Positions 10,297 through 20,257 of a stretch of 64,000 nt of DNA are shown piece after piece. This DNA comes from Taeniopygia guttata (Eukaryota > Chordata > Aves > Passeriformes > Estrildidae). The first letter of the stretch is position 1. Each line of letters begins with the position of its first letter. A program made the translations under genes and the position numbers. A model generated the notes under the pieces. That model did no database searches. It was given only the letters and a program-made list of their open reading frames with translations, and was not told the origin of the DNA. The DNA lies in NCBI RefSeq assembly GCF_048771995.1, contig NC_133064.1:22919001-22983000 (forward strand). Reading direction: 5' to 3'.

Positions 10297-10327
10297 GCTG
10301 CACCCAACGTGAGGGTTCACCACTTAT

Positions 10328-10720
10328 TGTAGCAGGGGTCCCCGTCGGGTAAAAATTAGCATTGACTTCATGATTGCAGAAGGCTGAACAATCACTTTAT
10401 TGTACTCTACTCTACTCTACTCTACTCTACTCTACTCTACTCTACTACTATGAAGCACACCTCACCCTTAAAGACAGTTCAAACAGACAGACCAGATTGG
10501 TTAATTGAAATCCAAACACCATCACCCTTGGCCAATTAAGAAATCATCCTTTAGTAAACAATCTCCATAACACATTCCACATGTGCACAACAACAGGTGC
10601 AACAAGTGAAGATAAGAATTGTTTCTCATTCTTTTCTCTGAGCTTTCTCACAGCTTCCCAGGAAAATCCTGGGAGAGAATTTTCTTTCTCTTTCTGTTCA
10701 GAGGATATGTGATTACCACA
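10328..10720 (-). repeat. LTR with internal pentanucleotide microsatellite
   Basis: On the minus strand this begins TGTGGTAATCACATATCC at 10720 and ends GGACCCCTGCTACA at 10328, giving 393 bp with TG...CA ends. An AATAAAGTGATTG polyadenylation context sits at about 10401-10390 next to the CTCTA array. It looks like a songbird ERV LTR family I recognise in outline. No target duplication is visible. The sequence just left of it (TGGTGAACCCTCACG on the minus strand, near 10320) could be its PBS, weakly. Confidence 0.65.
10404..10446. repeat. (CTCTA)n microsatellite
   Basis: About eight to nine perfect CTCTA units lie within the 10328-10720 LTR, beside its polyadenylation signal. Repeats of this kind at the R region vary between copies of such LTRs. 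Confidence 0.95.
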
Positions 10721-10789
10721 CCTGGTCATCGGATCCACACCATCCAGAAGATCTGGTTTTCCCATGCCTCTTCCTGGCTGGAAGCAGGG

Positions 10790-11671
10790 CCCCTCTAACC
10801 CTGGGTATTATTTCTTTCCTGGACATACATGGTAGAGGTACCTTCAAGGGGATCTGACAGATCTAAACCCAGAAGGAGGTTGGTCGGTCAAGTGAATATT
10901 TTAAAGGCTTTCTTAGGACCACCCCTTCAGCAAATGTCCTAGTTCCCAGGGACCTGAAAGAAATATTTTCCAGCCTATGTGGTCCATCAGAATATAGGCT
11001 GTGGATGAAAGCCTGGTGGGAACGGCTTGTCAACCTCCTTCCAACTTTATGGGAAAATGAAGAAATGGCAAACAACAAAGATGGCATCTCGTGGGGGAGG
11101 GTGAGTGGAGCCAATCCATAACCCAGGCTGAGAAAATTCCTAAAACAGTCTTAGAGATAATTGAAGTGGAAGCAGAAAAGGCCTTTAATCTCCTACCCAC
11201 TAAAGATCCTTTGCCCAGTCTTGTCTCTTTAAAGCAGAGACCCGATGAAGCATTCCTAGATTTTGTAGACAGGGTCAGAGAAGTTGTGGGAGGGAGAATT
11301 CCTAGATCAGAAGCCAAAGATGACATCATCATAGACATCGTAACTGAAGGTGCGAATGAAGACTGCAAAAGAGTCATCCTCAGCCTTCCTTCATTGCCAC
11401 CACCATCTCTGGACTTAATTATGGAAGAGTGTACCAGGAAAGTGAGACTTCCTCAAGTAGAAGTGGCGAAGAAAGTCACCATCAGAGACCGGGCGACAGC
11501 AGTGGCAGAAGCTCAGCTATCCCCATCTCACTGCGGGTGTCAAGACTATATCCCTGCTTTCACTGCAAGCAGAAGGAACATTTTATAAGGGACTGCCCCT
11601 ATCTGGGGAAAGCCCCCCCGGTTCCACCAAGATGGGGAGGGGGAAGGGAGCATGGGGAGAATGATCAATAA
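10790..11671 (+). pseudogene. gag: ERVK-F gag: capsid C-terminus and nucleocapsid
   Basis: The best open part is 11091-11588. It has the capsid major homology region (SLKQRPDEAFLDFVDRVRE) and a VILSLPSLPPPSLDLIMEEC segment that parallels provirus E gag. In the next frame, 11429-11671 carries one CCHC zinc knuckle (CFHCKQKEHFIRDC) and the end of NC. Upstream, 10790-11090 is similar to capsid but full of stops. Capsid builds the core and NC binds genomic RNA. The matrix domain is absent. Confidence 0.75.
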
Positions 11672-12437
11672 AAAAACTAGCGCATGAGAATGATGCTGCC
11701 AAGTGCGAGGACATAAATGGGGCAGTGCGTGCAGAGGATGGTTGCAAACAACATCATATTAATAGTCCCTTTGGTTTGTTTTCTACCCAGGACGTGACCA
11801 AGCCTTTTAGGCTACACCTTACCCAATCTGTGACATCTGCCGACTTGGACTGGAAAGAGCTTTACATGGACCCAGAGCTGGACACCAAGCTCTGTGAACA
11901 GGTCCAGTCTCTCTACTGGCGGGGATGTGAGTACCTTGTCTAAGGGAACACAAAGCATACACCCTGTGAGATCGAGATTGCACTGGGAGTCTTACCACCT
12001 ATCTTGCAGCATGTCTTTCTCATGGCACTCTGTGTCCATCCCCCCTCTTCCTGTCAAAGGGCTAGGTCATCGCCCAGGCCATTCCATTGCCACAGCTTTT
12101 ATGGGATGACCTGGACCTTTCCACTTCCTATACTAAAGTGGTGGGAGAGGATAAACCCCTTATATGGTGCAGCCTTAAGAGCGAGGGGCACAATATCCAA
12201 CTTCAAGGGATGATGGACACCGGGGCAGACATAACGGTCATTCCACCGCACAAATGGCCATCACAATGGGAACTGCAGTACATGGACTGCAAGGATTTAG
12301 GTGTAGGGGACACACAATTCACAAAACAATCCAGGAGCATCATGCAAATTATGGGGCCCGATGGACAATTGGCAAATGTACGCCCATTCGTATTACACAC
12401 CAAGTTTACCCTATGGGGGAGAGACTGCATGTCCTAA
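11672..12437 (+). pseudogene. pro: ERVK-F pro: dUTPase-like segment and protease
   Basis: The protease is clear in 12087-12437: MMDTGADITVIPPHKWP is the aspartic-protease active site and LWGRDCMS the C-terminal box. Before it, a broken segment (about 11760-12100) corresponds to the domain upstream of protease in provirus E that ends in a KG..IAQAIP motif. Protease would cleave Gag and Pol. Several stops lie between NC and protease. An adenine run with CTAG near 11672 resembles the frameshift context seen in D and E, but gag already stops just before it. Confidence 0.75.
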
Positions 12438-13182
12438 TGGGGGGCCAAATTAGAAATGCCAGCCCCTCAGGGTTTTTAACAGCAGCCACTGAGAAAGAGC
12501 ACCCTACTCAGAAGTTAAATTGGCTAACTGAGACACCAGTCTGGGTAGATCAGTGGCTGCTCAGTAAACAGAAATTGAAAGCGCTCAATCAACTCATTGA
12601 GGAGCAGTTGGCCAAAGGACACATCGTAGAGACCAACAGCCCCTGGAACTCCCCAGTGTTCATTATCAAAAAGCCAGGGAGCGACAAGGGGCGGCTCCTT
12701 CACGACTTGAGGAAAATTAATGATATAATCAAGGACATGGGGTCTCTCCAACCCGGTATGCCATCCCCATAAATGCTCCCTCAAAATTGGCAATTGGCAT
12801 TCATTGACATCAAGGATTGCTTTTTCCAAATTCCCCTACATCCAGCCGATGTGCCACGTTTTACCTTCTTGGTTCCTTGCATCAACTGAGAAGCTACAAT
12901 GCGACGGTACCATTGGTGTGTTCTTCCCAAAAGGAATGAAGAACTCGCTGACCATCTGCCAATGGTACATCGCAAGAGTCTTGTCCCCAGTGTATGCCAA
13001 AGCAGGGGAGTGCATCATCTATCATTATATGGATGATGTACTCGTATGTGCCCCTGACGACAATGCACTCACACAGGTTCTTGATAGTATTATTGCCTTG
13101 TCAGCAGCAGGATTTTAGTTAAATTGTGAAAAAGTGCAGAGGCTGCCACCCTGGAGATATTTAGGCCTCGAAATCACCAACC
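12438..13182 (+). pseudogene. pol: ERVK-F reverse transcriptase, 5' part
   Basis: The frame 12254-12772 covers the RT start (KLNWLTETPVWVDQW, SPWNSPVFIIKKPG, LLHDLRKIND) and stops at MPSP. After further frame changes the active site appears as HYMDDVLVCAPDD near 13024-13060. The thumb LPPWRYLGLEIT runs into the solo LTR at 13183. The catalytic YMDD is intact, but at least three breaks precede it. Confidence 0.8.
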
Positions 13183-13888
13183 TGTCCTAGGGTGACGTTA
13201 TGGTGTTTGTATCTCCAATCGTGTGTTCTGTTTATGTTTGATATTATGTTCTGTGCTTTCAGAACAGACTCTAAAAGTGAAGGTTTGTTTTGCCTTGTTA
13301 TCAGCTGGTTCACCTCCCCCCATGGTCTGCTGTCTAGAAAAGGCTAGTACTGGCTGGCTGGCTTTTGCTTTGCTTGCTTGCTTGCTTGGCTTGCTTGCTT
13401 TGCCTGCTTGCTTGCTTTGCTTGCTTCTGCTTTTGCCTTTGCTTCCTAGTTAGGTTAGCTAAGCAGTCCGATTCTTTCCCTGGACTGTTGCTTTTTCTTT
13501 CCTCTTCCTGAATACCATCCAACCTGCTCCGGACTGGAATCTGGGAAACACCAAGGAACACCAGGAGCCTGCATTTTGTGATCTGCAGCAGCCATCCCCA
13601 GTGCTGGAGAGCAATCCCCAGCATCCAGACCCGGGCGACCACTCCCAGGAAAGACTTTCTGGATTTGTTCATCTCTTCAGAGTGGTGAAAGAGTTTTGTT
13701 GTCATCTGGTGTTGTTAATTGTTTTGGTGCTGGGGAGTGCTTTGTTCGTTGAATAAACAGGTTCTTTTCCACTTCTCTCTCAGAGGAAGTTTTTCCCTGA
13801 ACCAGGTGGGTGGGGAGGGGCCGTGGGGGTTTGTTTCCTGGGGGCTCCTTTCAGAGGGTTTTCCCCAAATTTGCCCTAAACTAGGACA
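13183..13888 (+). repeat. Solo LTR, family S copy 1 (inserted in ERVK-F RT)
   Basis: The 706-bp LTR starts TGTCCTAGGGTGAC and ends CTAAACTAGGACA. It has AATAAA at 13752-13757. The flanks CAACC/CAACT are a 5-bp target duplication with one change. RT coding resumes in register after it, so the insertion is clear. A second copy with its own duplication is at 43250-43924. Related, older LTRs lie at 51111-52466 and 55250-55938. Confidence 0.9.
13355..13448. repeat. GCTT-rich tract inside solo LTR
   Basis: A run of TTGC/GCTT and GCCT units lies within the family S LTR. The copy at 43425-43515 has the same tract with a different unit order. It produces spurious low-complexity reading frames on both strands. 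Confidence 0.9.
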
Positions 13889-14098
13889 CAACTGCACGAT
13901 AACACCACAGCGGTTGGTGATCAAAGATGAGCCCAAGACCCTGTGGGATCTCCAACAGCTGTGTTGAGCCTTGAACTGCGTGAGGCCTTGGTTGGGCCTG
14001 ACCACGGGTGATCTATCTCCTCTTTTTGATTTGCTAAAAGGAGAGGAGGAGATGGATGCCCCGGGGGACATTGACCCAGGACGCATGGGCACGAGGCC
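13889..14098 (+). pseudogene. pol: ERVK-F reverse transcriptase, connection part
   Basis: Coding resumes after the solo LTR with a short segment that aligns to provirus E at 61400-61600: DLQQLC, VRPWLGLTTGDL, LFDLLKGEE. One stop interrupts it near 13966. It breaks off near 14098 against the inverted ERVK-2 env stub. Confidence 0.75.
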
Positions 14099-14490
14099 CT
14101 TAAGAATCCCCAGTCCTTGAACAGTCCACTGAACCAGTCCTCAGATTCCTGCTTTACTTGTCCGATCAAGCCTTTCACTTTTCGGAGAGCTGTGTGGACA
14201 TTGGGTGATTTCGATGTTAAGTTCAAGCAACAAAGTCCTTCAAATTCCTGGCACTCATGTCCATGTAGCAGCATGAGGAAGTAGGGTCTCTTGCTGCTGC
14301 AGTGGACAGGCTTGCTGAAGCATCTGTGCTCGGGTCACCTAGATGTTTTGGTGTGGCTGAGGGATGATCCACGCAGCTGTCAGACTGCTCAGCATGAACA
14401 GGGTGACAACTTGAACAGGGCTCACTGTGAGGTTGAGTGTGAGGTAGATTTTCTTTTCTAAAAGGAAAAAACAAACATTTAAAAAACATG
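14099..14490 (-). pseudogene. env: ERVK-2 env remnant (leader fused to TM)
   Basis: The minus strand first shows a leader-like frame (14489-14223) that starts after a pyrimidine-rich splice-acceptor-like TTTTAG. It then jumps to a TM piece (14274-14100) with CQEFEGLCCLNL, a helical stretch and DWFSGLFKDWGF. The same WGF box precedes the membrane span in provirus E (63568). The SU subunit and fusion peptide are missing, and the membrane span is lost at the junction with ERVK-F. No functional spike can result. Confidence 0.7.
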
Positions 14491-14528
14491 TTAAAAGTCA
14501 GGGGTCTGCAGGACTGTAGTTGAATCTT

Positions 14529-15462
14529 TTAGGAAGATTTTTCCTTCTCTTCATGGTGGCGTCTTCTCTTTGAGGCAACAGCTGCTTGCTTCTCATCCCC
14601 ATCTGATGGTGCTGCATTTTTGGGGATGAAAGATTTTGCCCACTTTTGGGGTATCCATCGCAGGCCTGTAGGGGTGGACACGCACACCTTGCCATGTCCC
14701 CAGGTGGTGAGCTCATAAGGACCCTTGGTTTCCCAAGTTTCTGGGTCCTTAATGAGAACTGGTGGACGCTGTGATAACTTAAAACAATTGTTACTGTGGA
14801 AATGCCGTACTACCAGAGGACTCATATTCTCAAATGAACAATTCGAAAAGTTAATCGTAAATGGGGCTTTGCAGAGCTTTTGTTGTGGTGTCATCCACAC
14901 TGCTGAAGTGCTCTGCCTTGCCAGGACTTGTTTGAGTGTATGGTGGGCAGGCTCAATCACAGCTTGACCTGTGGGGGAGTGGGGAATGCCTGTCTTATGA
15001 TCCACTCCCCACTGCTGGACAAACTCTAGGAAATCCTTGGAGGCGTATGCTGGGCTGTTGTCAGTCTTAATCTCCCTAGGGATCCCCAGCACTGAAAAGG
15101 CTTGCACCAGGTGTTGTTTGGCATGCACGGCCCTTTCCCCTGCATGGGCAGAGGCATAAACAGAACCTGAATATGTGTCTATGCTGGCGCACATATTTCA
15201 GGGGACTAAAACTGGGAATGTGTGTGATGTCTGTTTGCCACACTTTGCAGCTTCCAAGGCCTCGGGGGTTAACCCTGACACCCAGCAATGGCATGGCCTG
15301 GAGCTGGCAACTAGGGCAGGTGGCCACAATGGCTCGAGCCTGACTCCGTGTTAGTTGGAACTGACGGATCAGACCTGGCACATTCTGATGGCATTGCTGG
15401 TGACTTATCTTTGCCTGTTGGAAGACATACCTCCTGCAATTTCGCCTGGCAAATCGGTACAT
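14529..15462 (-). pseudogene. pol: ERVK-2 integrase (frameshifted)
   Basis: The N-terminal zinc domain and first catalytic Asp (WQTDITHI) are in 15462-15240. After a frameshift, 15194-14529 gives Asp in IKTDNSPAY and Glu in AVIEPAHHTLK, then the C-terminal KGPYELTTWG and a basic tail. The residue after the catalytic Glu is Pro where other copies have Arg. Integrase would insert viral DNA into the chromosome. The frameshift falls between the first and second catalytic Asp. Confidence 0.82.
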
Positions 15463-16567
15463 GACCTCACATGTATCACATAGAATGGATGGTCCCGCTG
15501 TGAAACTAAATAAATTAGTTCTGAGAGCAACCTGAAGAGATGCTCGTTCTCAATCTCTTTGAGAACGGCCTGCTCTGCCCTGGACACTACTCTTGCCATG
15601 TAGGCTGAATCAGTGACCAAATTAATTGTCTCCAAGAACTTCTCAAAGGTTCTCACAACTGCGGCCAGTTCGGTGACCTGGGGTGATCCTTCCACAAACT
15701 CAACATCAGCTTCCCAATGCTGAGTCTGGGGATTTCTCCAAGTCATCACCAACTTGTGGGATGCCCTGGACGCACCAGTGAACACTGTAAGCTCCTTGAG
15801 TGGCCTACGACTCCTTATCTCAGGAGCAATGAGGTGGAATTCCTCATTAAATGGCTTGTATGACTAGTTGAGGACTGCTATTTGTCCACTGTAGCTGTCC
15901 AGAGGTAGCTGGAGGCTGGCATTGCTCTGGAGGAGGTGCTCAAACATCTCTTTGGTCAACTTCTCGAGAGACTTCCTTCCTTTCTTAGAAAGCTTGACCG
16001 GGAGGTGAATACACTGAAAGTCACAACCAGCCATCTCACACAATCTCACCTTGGCATTCCGGATCAGCTGAGCTATCAGCTCCTGTGGCTGTGTGATGGT
16101 TTTGGATCGCTGGTAGGAGAGGAAAACCCACTCTATGATTAAGAATGAATCTTTCTGCCATTCGATCCATTGGAATATCAGACCATGTAAATGTGGTAAT
16201 TTTCCCATAACAATGAATTTGAAAGGTAGGTTGGGCTGCTGCTGATGAGCCTGCCTCTTGGCCAAAGCCTTCTGTGCTTTTTTGATTGTGGTTTTTGCCT
16301 TTGGGGTCAGTTCACTGGGAGAAACTAGCTCTCTCTCCCCTTTTAATACATTGAGGAGGGGATCTAGGTCCTCCTTGGTGAGGCCTAGCCAAGGCCTGAC
16401 CCAGTTCAAAGACCCACAAAGGGAATGGAAATCTGCTAGGGTTTTTAGATCACTATCGATTTCCAATTTCTGCAGAACAATGGTCCGTGGAATGATCTCC
16501 AAGCCCAGGTACTTCCAAGGTGGCATCCTTTGAAACTTGTCTTCCTGCAGTTGGAATCCAGAAGAGG
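15405..16567 (-). pseudogene. pol: ERVK-2 RT thumb/connection and RNase H
   Basis: The frame 16526-15864 covers MPPWKYLGLE, LCGSLNWVRPWLG and the connection subdomain (GKLPHLHGLIFQW). RNase H follows in 15785-15405 with VTDSAYMARVV and FYVIHVRS. The first catalytic Asp (FTDAS in provirus E) reads FTGAS, as also in provirus D. A stop at about 15862 separates the two parts. The RT palm with YMDD is absent because the copy is cut at 16567. Confidence 0.82.
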
Positions 16568-17260
16568 TGTCTTTGTTTGAAACGACAGGAGTCTTTGAAG
16601 GAAGGCAAAAGCCTCATATGAAATGGAAAAGGCAAACACCCTCCCTCCGAAATACCACAATTTCAAAATTAAAAGGCTCTCAGGCAAAGATATGGGAATG
16701 GGAATAACAGTTCTTTACTAGGGAAAAAAAAAACTAAATTAAAAAAAAATTGAATTAGTGCAAACAAAACTACTGATAGAGTCAGAAACCTGACACCCTG
16801 AGGAGTCAGTGTGTTGGTAATAGCCCAGTTAAATGGTGGCTGCTCCTCCTGGAGTGGCAGATGAAATGCTGCTGAAGCGATGATCTGAAGAAGGGTGTAG
16901 TTTTCTCTGAAGGTCTGGTGATAGAGAAGATGGACCTGGTGTTCCTCTAGGAATCCAGCAGGGAAGAAACTGCTCCTCTGGGAATCCAGCGAAGGGGCTG
17001 CTCTGGTGTCCCAAAAAATGCTGATTTTATGCTGGTACAGATGCTTGGCTCCTCCCTCTGGGTGGAGCATCTCACAATGGGATGATGTAACTTTACCAAT
17101 CATGCAGTGATCCATTCAATGGCTCAGTAACAGAAGATATATCCCTGGAGGAAGACATTGTTCTTGGAAGAGATAAGAAAACTGCCTAACTTAACAGAAG
17201 ATATCTGCCCCACCTTAAAAAGATGGCAAATACAGATGGCTTATCTTACAAGCTAGGACA
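16568..17260 (-). repeat. ERVL-3 3' LTR (complete, 693 bp)
   Basis: On the minus strand it starts TGTCCTAGCTTGTAAG at 17260 and ends CAAACAAAGACA at 16568. A polypurine-like tract (AAGGGGTGG) precedes it at 17264-17276. Tails of the same LTR type recur at 2674-2761 and 27832-27905. Confidence 0.82.
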
Positions 17261-17304
17261 TTATCCACCCCTTATTCTATTTCCATCTGCATCACAAGGA
17301 AATC

Positions 17305-18093
17305 TTACACCCAGTTCTCACTTAAGACCAGGTTTCCCAGTGGTACACAATGGGTTTCCCCATCTTTCTGCATTACCCACCAAGTGTAACCAGGTCCTTG
17401 AGCAAAAACAATCTCGCAGATGGGTTTGTCTTTGCCTGAGGTCGAATTAATGCAAACAGTTTTTCCTAAAATACCTTTCATATGTACCACAGGGACTTTA
17501 TCTGCATCCACTGTGTGCAAGGGTACTGACTGGGCAGGACCAAGCCAAATGATGGACCCTCGGGTGTTGACCATCCAGGTTGCTTTTGTCAGGTTCATTT
17601 CCCAATTTCTAAATGTTCCCCCACCAAGTGCCTTTAGGGTAGGCTTAAGGAGTCTGTTGCACCATTCAACTTTGCCAGCAGCTGGAGCATGATAGGGAAT
17701 ATGATATATCCATTCCAAACCATGTTCTCTGGCCCTGGTGTTGATAAGGCCGTTCTTGAAATGGGTGCCGTTGTCAGACTCAGTTCTCTCAGGTGTGCCA
17801 TGTCTCCACAGGACTTGCTTTTCCAGGCCTAAGATGGTGTTCCGGGCAGTGGCATGAGGCACAGGGGAGGTCTCCAGCCATCCAGTGGTGGCTTCCACCA
17901 TGGTCAGCACATAGCGCTTGCCTTGACATGTCTGAGGCAGTGTGATGTAGTCAATCTGCATGGCCTCTCCATACTTGTACTTGGACCACCACCCACCATA
18001 CCATAGGGGCTTCACCTGCTTGGCCTGTTTGATGGCAGCACACATCTCACAGTCATGGATAGCCTGAGAAATACTGTCCATGGTTAGATCCAC
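17305..18093 (-). pseudogene. pol: ERVL-3 integrase (open, 262 codons)
   Basis: This is an uninterrupted integrase segment from CEMCAAIKQ through the core (Asp in MQIDYITL, Asp in TESDNGTHF, Glu in GKVEWCNR) to the C-terminal domain ending near GNLVLSENWV. It is longer than the ERVL-1 copy, which lacks the last ~55 residues. It would carry out strand transfer. The upstream pol is broken by stops and by provirus B, so it is a fossil despite the open frame. The absence of stops over 262 codons suggests a moderate age. Confidence 0.85.
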
Positions 18094-18864
18094 CCCTCGG
18101 TCTCGTGCCCACTTGTAGGTGGCATCTCTGCCCTGAAAACCTGAGGCATCATGAGCCCATCGAGCCAGGAAAAACTCCCCCTTATGGTGCTAATCTAAGT
18201 CTACCTTTGACACCTCTATTCTTGCTGCCTGATCTACCTGCTTGTTGTTTCGGTGCTCCTCATTAGCCCAACTCTTAGTGACATGGGCATCTACATGACG
18301 GACTTTCACCATTAGTTTCTCCACCTGAGAGGCATTGTCTTTCCATATATCAGCATCCCATATTGGTTTTCCTCTACATTGCCAGTTGGCCTTTCTCCAC
18401 CTTCCCAGCCAGCCCTACAGAGCATTGGCTACCATCCACAAATCGGTATAAAGGTAGAGCTTCAGCCACTTCTCTCTTTCAGCAATGTCCATGGCCAGCT
18501 GAAGTGCCTTGAGTTCAGCAAGTTGGCTCGATCCACCTTCTCCTTCGGTAGCTTGTGTAACTTGTCATGTGGGGCTCTATACGGCTGCTTTCTACTTCCA
18601 TTTCATCCCTACGATGCGACAGAAACTGTCAGTGAAAGGAGCGTAGCGTGTTTCCTCTGCTGGTAGTTGGTTATATGGTGGATCTTCTTCAGCCCTTGTT
18701 GCTTGTAACTGCTCCTCGTTGTCAGTGAGACCAAAGTTTTCACCTTCTGACCAGATCATAATTATCTCCATAATCCCAGGGTGATTCAGGTCTCCAATAC
18801 GGTCGTGCTGGGTGATGAGGGCAATCCATTTGCTCCATGTGGCATCAGTGGCACGGTGGGTCGT
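18094..18864 (-). pseudogene. pol: ERVL-3 RNase H and integrase N-terminus (broken)
   Basis: Minus-strand similarity to ERVL-1 (about 1270-2045) continues here, with stops such as the one near 18190. It runs up to the target duplication of provirus B at 18859-18864, where the RNase H sequence is interrupted and then continues at 25837. Confidence 0.7.
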
Positions 18865-19175
18865 TGTGGGTCTCAGATTCAGTCAAAGAGAGAAATTGAG
18901 AGTTTCTAGCCAGGCAAAAGCCTGGGAAAGAGCTGGGAAGGAATGTAAATAATTCTTTATCTCTCTTGTTCTCACACTGTTTATAGTTAAGTTCTATCAC
19001 TGTGCGTCAAGCACTCTGAGCCAATGTTGTAGGTTGTTTTCACTTTAGGACCAATGGATTTAACCTTTGTGAAGCTCTGTATAAAAGAGCAGCGTATTTT
19101 GAATAAATCGGAGTTTCACTCTCACAGCCTTCTGAATCAGAGTCTTCTCATTCCCGTCCTGCCTCAACAGCGACA
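18865..19175 (+). repeat. Provirus B 5' LTR
   Basis: The LTR is TGTGGGTCTCAG...CAGCGACA. A TATAAAA promoter box lies at 19080-19086 and AATAAA at 19102-19107. It is identical to the 3' LTR by eye. Confidence 0.93.
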
Positions 19176-19177
19176 TC

Positions 19178-19196
19178 TGGTGACCGCCGATGTGGA
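19178..19196 (+). other. Provirus B primer binding site (possibly tRNA-Trp-like)
   Basis: Two bases after the LTR, TGGTGACCGCCGATGTGGA resembles the tRNA-Trp complement used by alpharetroviruses, with one extra base and a few mismatches. The location is right for a PBS; the tRNA identity is uncertain. Confidence 0.5.
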
Positions 19197-19498
19197 CTCA
19201 CGCCTCACTCTGAGGTACGGGGTCTGACGACCCCTCATGAATCTACGGCCTGGGCTGGCGACCTGCACCTCAGCATCTTGCGGGGGGCTCTCGGCGGCGC
19301 AGCACTGTGCCACCAGCCTGTGGCTGTGGACGGACACCTTTGCCTTCTTAAGAAAGGTAACACTGGAAGTCCGTGCCTTCTGTAGAAGGCTGCGGTTCGG
19401 CTTCTAAGAGCCGGGACTGTGCAGGACGGGGTCTCCCTGGAGGAGCGGACTGTCTTGTCTCTAAAAGTGGACGTTCGCTGACGGGAGATTTCATAGCG

Positions 19499-20257
19499 AT
19501 GGGGAATCAGGCATCTGCAGCTGATCGGACGGTTTTGTCCGCCTGGCAAGCCTCTATCCCGCAGATGAGGGCTCGGGTCTCTGAGAATGAAGTGATACGG
19601 CTCTTAATCTGGGCTCGAGATCACAGATTCTCCGCGGACATTAAGTGGGCCTTTGATCGAAAGCTCTGGCGCGATATGGGGCGCTGCCTCATCAAGCAGA
19701 TGCACCAGGGGGACGCGGAGGCGTCCGCACAGTTTTTGGTCTGGGGGCGTGTGTATGTGCCCCTGCGGGAGGGGGCCCTGGGGAGCTCGGACTCCGAGGG
19801 GGTTCTCTCCAGAAGTGACGACGCTGCTTCTCTATCTAGTGGTGTCTCGGGGAGAGGGGACAGGCGGACGGGCCGAGCCACGCCCGGTCCCTCCCCGGCG
19901 CGGAGCGGGATGTCGGGTTGTGATGGGACGCCCCGCGAGCCTCCCGTGTTGCTGGGGATTCCTGCTGGTCCCAGCACTCCCCAACCCCATGGCTACGCTC
20001 AGCCTGGGAATTTTTTGCCGGCCAATCAGCCGCAGATTGCACAGAAGACTGTATCCCGGCCGGCTGAACAAGCACAATCTGCTTTTGGCACGGTGCCAGC
20101 GCCAGCGCCTGCTTTTCAGGCGGTGCTGGGGGTGCCATCGTCGCAGCCCTTAATCTCGGCGCACCCCCCTTTGCACGGCCTGTTGGGGGCTGTCTTGTCT
20201 GCACCACAACAGCCCGGACTCTGTCCCTCAGTTGACCAGACGGCTCCGCTGGTTTAG
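19499..20257 (+). pseudogene. gag: Provirus B gag, matrix part
   Basis: I chose ATG 19499 because it gives MGNQAS, with a glycine at position 2 suited to N-myristoylation and membrane targeting. Upstream in-frame sequence from 19373 reads as leader. Residues 1-100 form a compact MA-like domain (LLIWARDHRFSADIKWAF). A Gly/Pro/Ser-rich linker follows and ends at the 20255 stop. The linker apparently continues in another frame from 20232. Matrix would drive Gag to the membrane. Confidence 0.75.

Larger units (their letters stand above)
10790..14098 (+). mobile_element. ERVK-F: gag-pro-RT remnant, split by a solo LTR
   Basis: This is an ERVK-like (class II, beta/alpharetrovirus-type) fragment in plus orientation. 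It begins in capsid, passes through NC, a degenerate dUTPase-like segment and protease, and reaches RT. RT is interrupted at 13183-13888 by a solo LTR and resumes at 13889 (TLWDLQQLC, VRPWLGLT). It stops at about 14098, where an inverted ERVK copy begins. It has no LTRs of its own. About 70 bp left of it (10721-10789) are unassigned. Confidence 0.8.
14099..16567 (-). mobile_element. ERVK-2: pol plus env stub, truncated
   Basis: On the minus strand this reads RT thumb/connection (16567-15864), RNase H, integrase (to 14529), a splice-acceptor-like TTTTCCTTTTAG near 14455, an env leader, and a TM segment (GLCCLNL, DWFSGLFKDWGF) ending near 14100. The RT part is cut at 16567/16568 by the 3' LTR end of ERVL-3. 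There is no LTR of its own. Most of env SU is deleted, as in proviruses D and E. Confidence 0.82.

Noticed and set aside
10320..10326. A second, clear PBS beside the 10328-10720 LTR
   Set aside because: TGGTGAACCCTCACG on the minus strand is in the right place, but I cannot match it to a tRNA, so it is mentioned only as weak.
10404..10446. CRISPR-like or other array
   Set aside because: Pentanucleotide units without spacers: a microsatellite in an LTR.
13223..13705. Low-complexity frames rich in Leu/Cys/Ala or Lys/Gln/Ser
   Set aside because: They are translations of the GCTT-rich tract inside a solo LTR.
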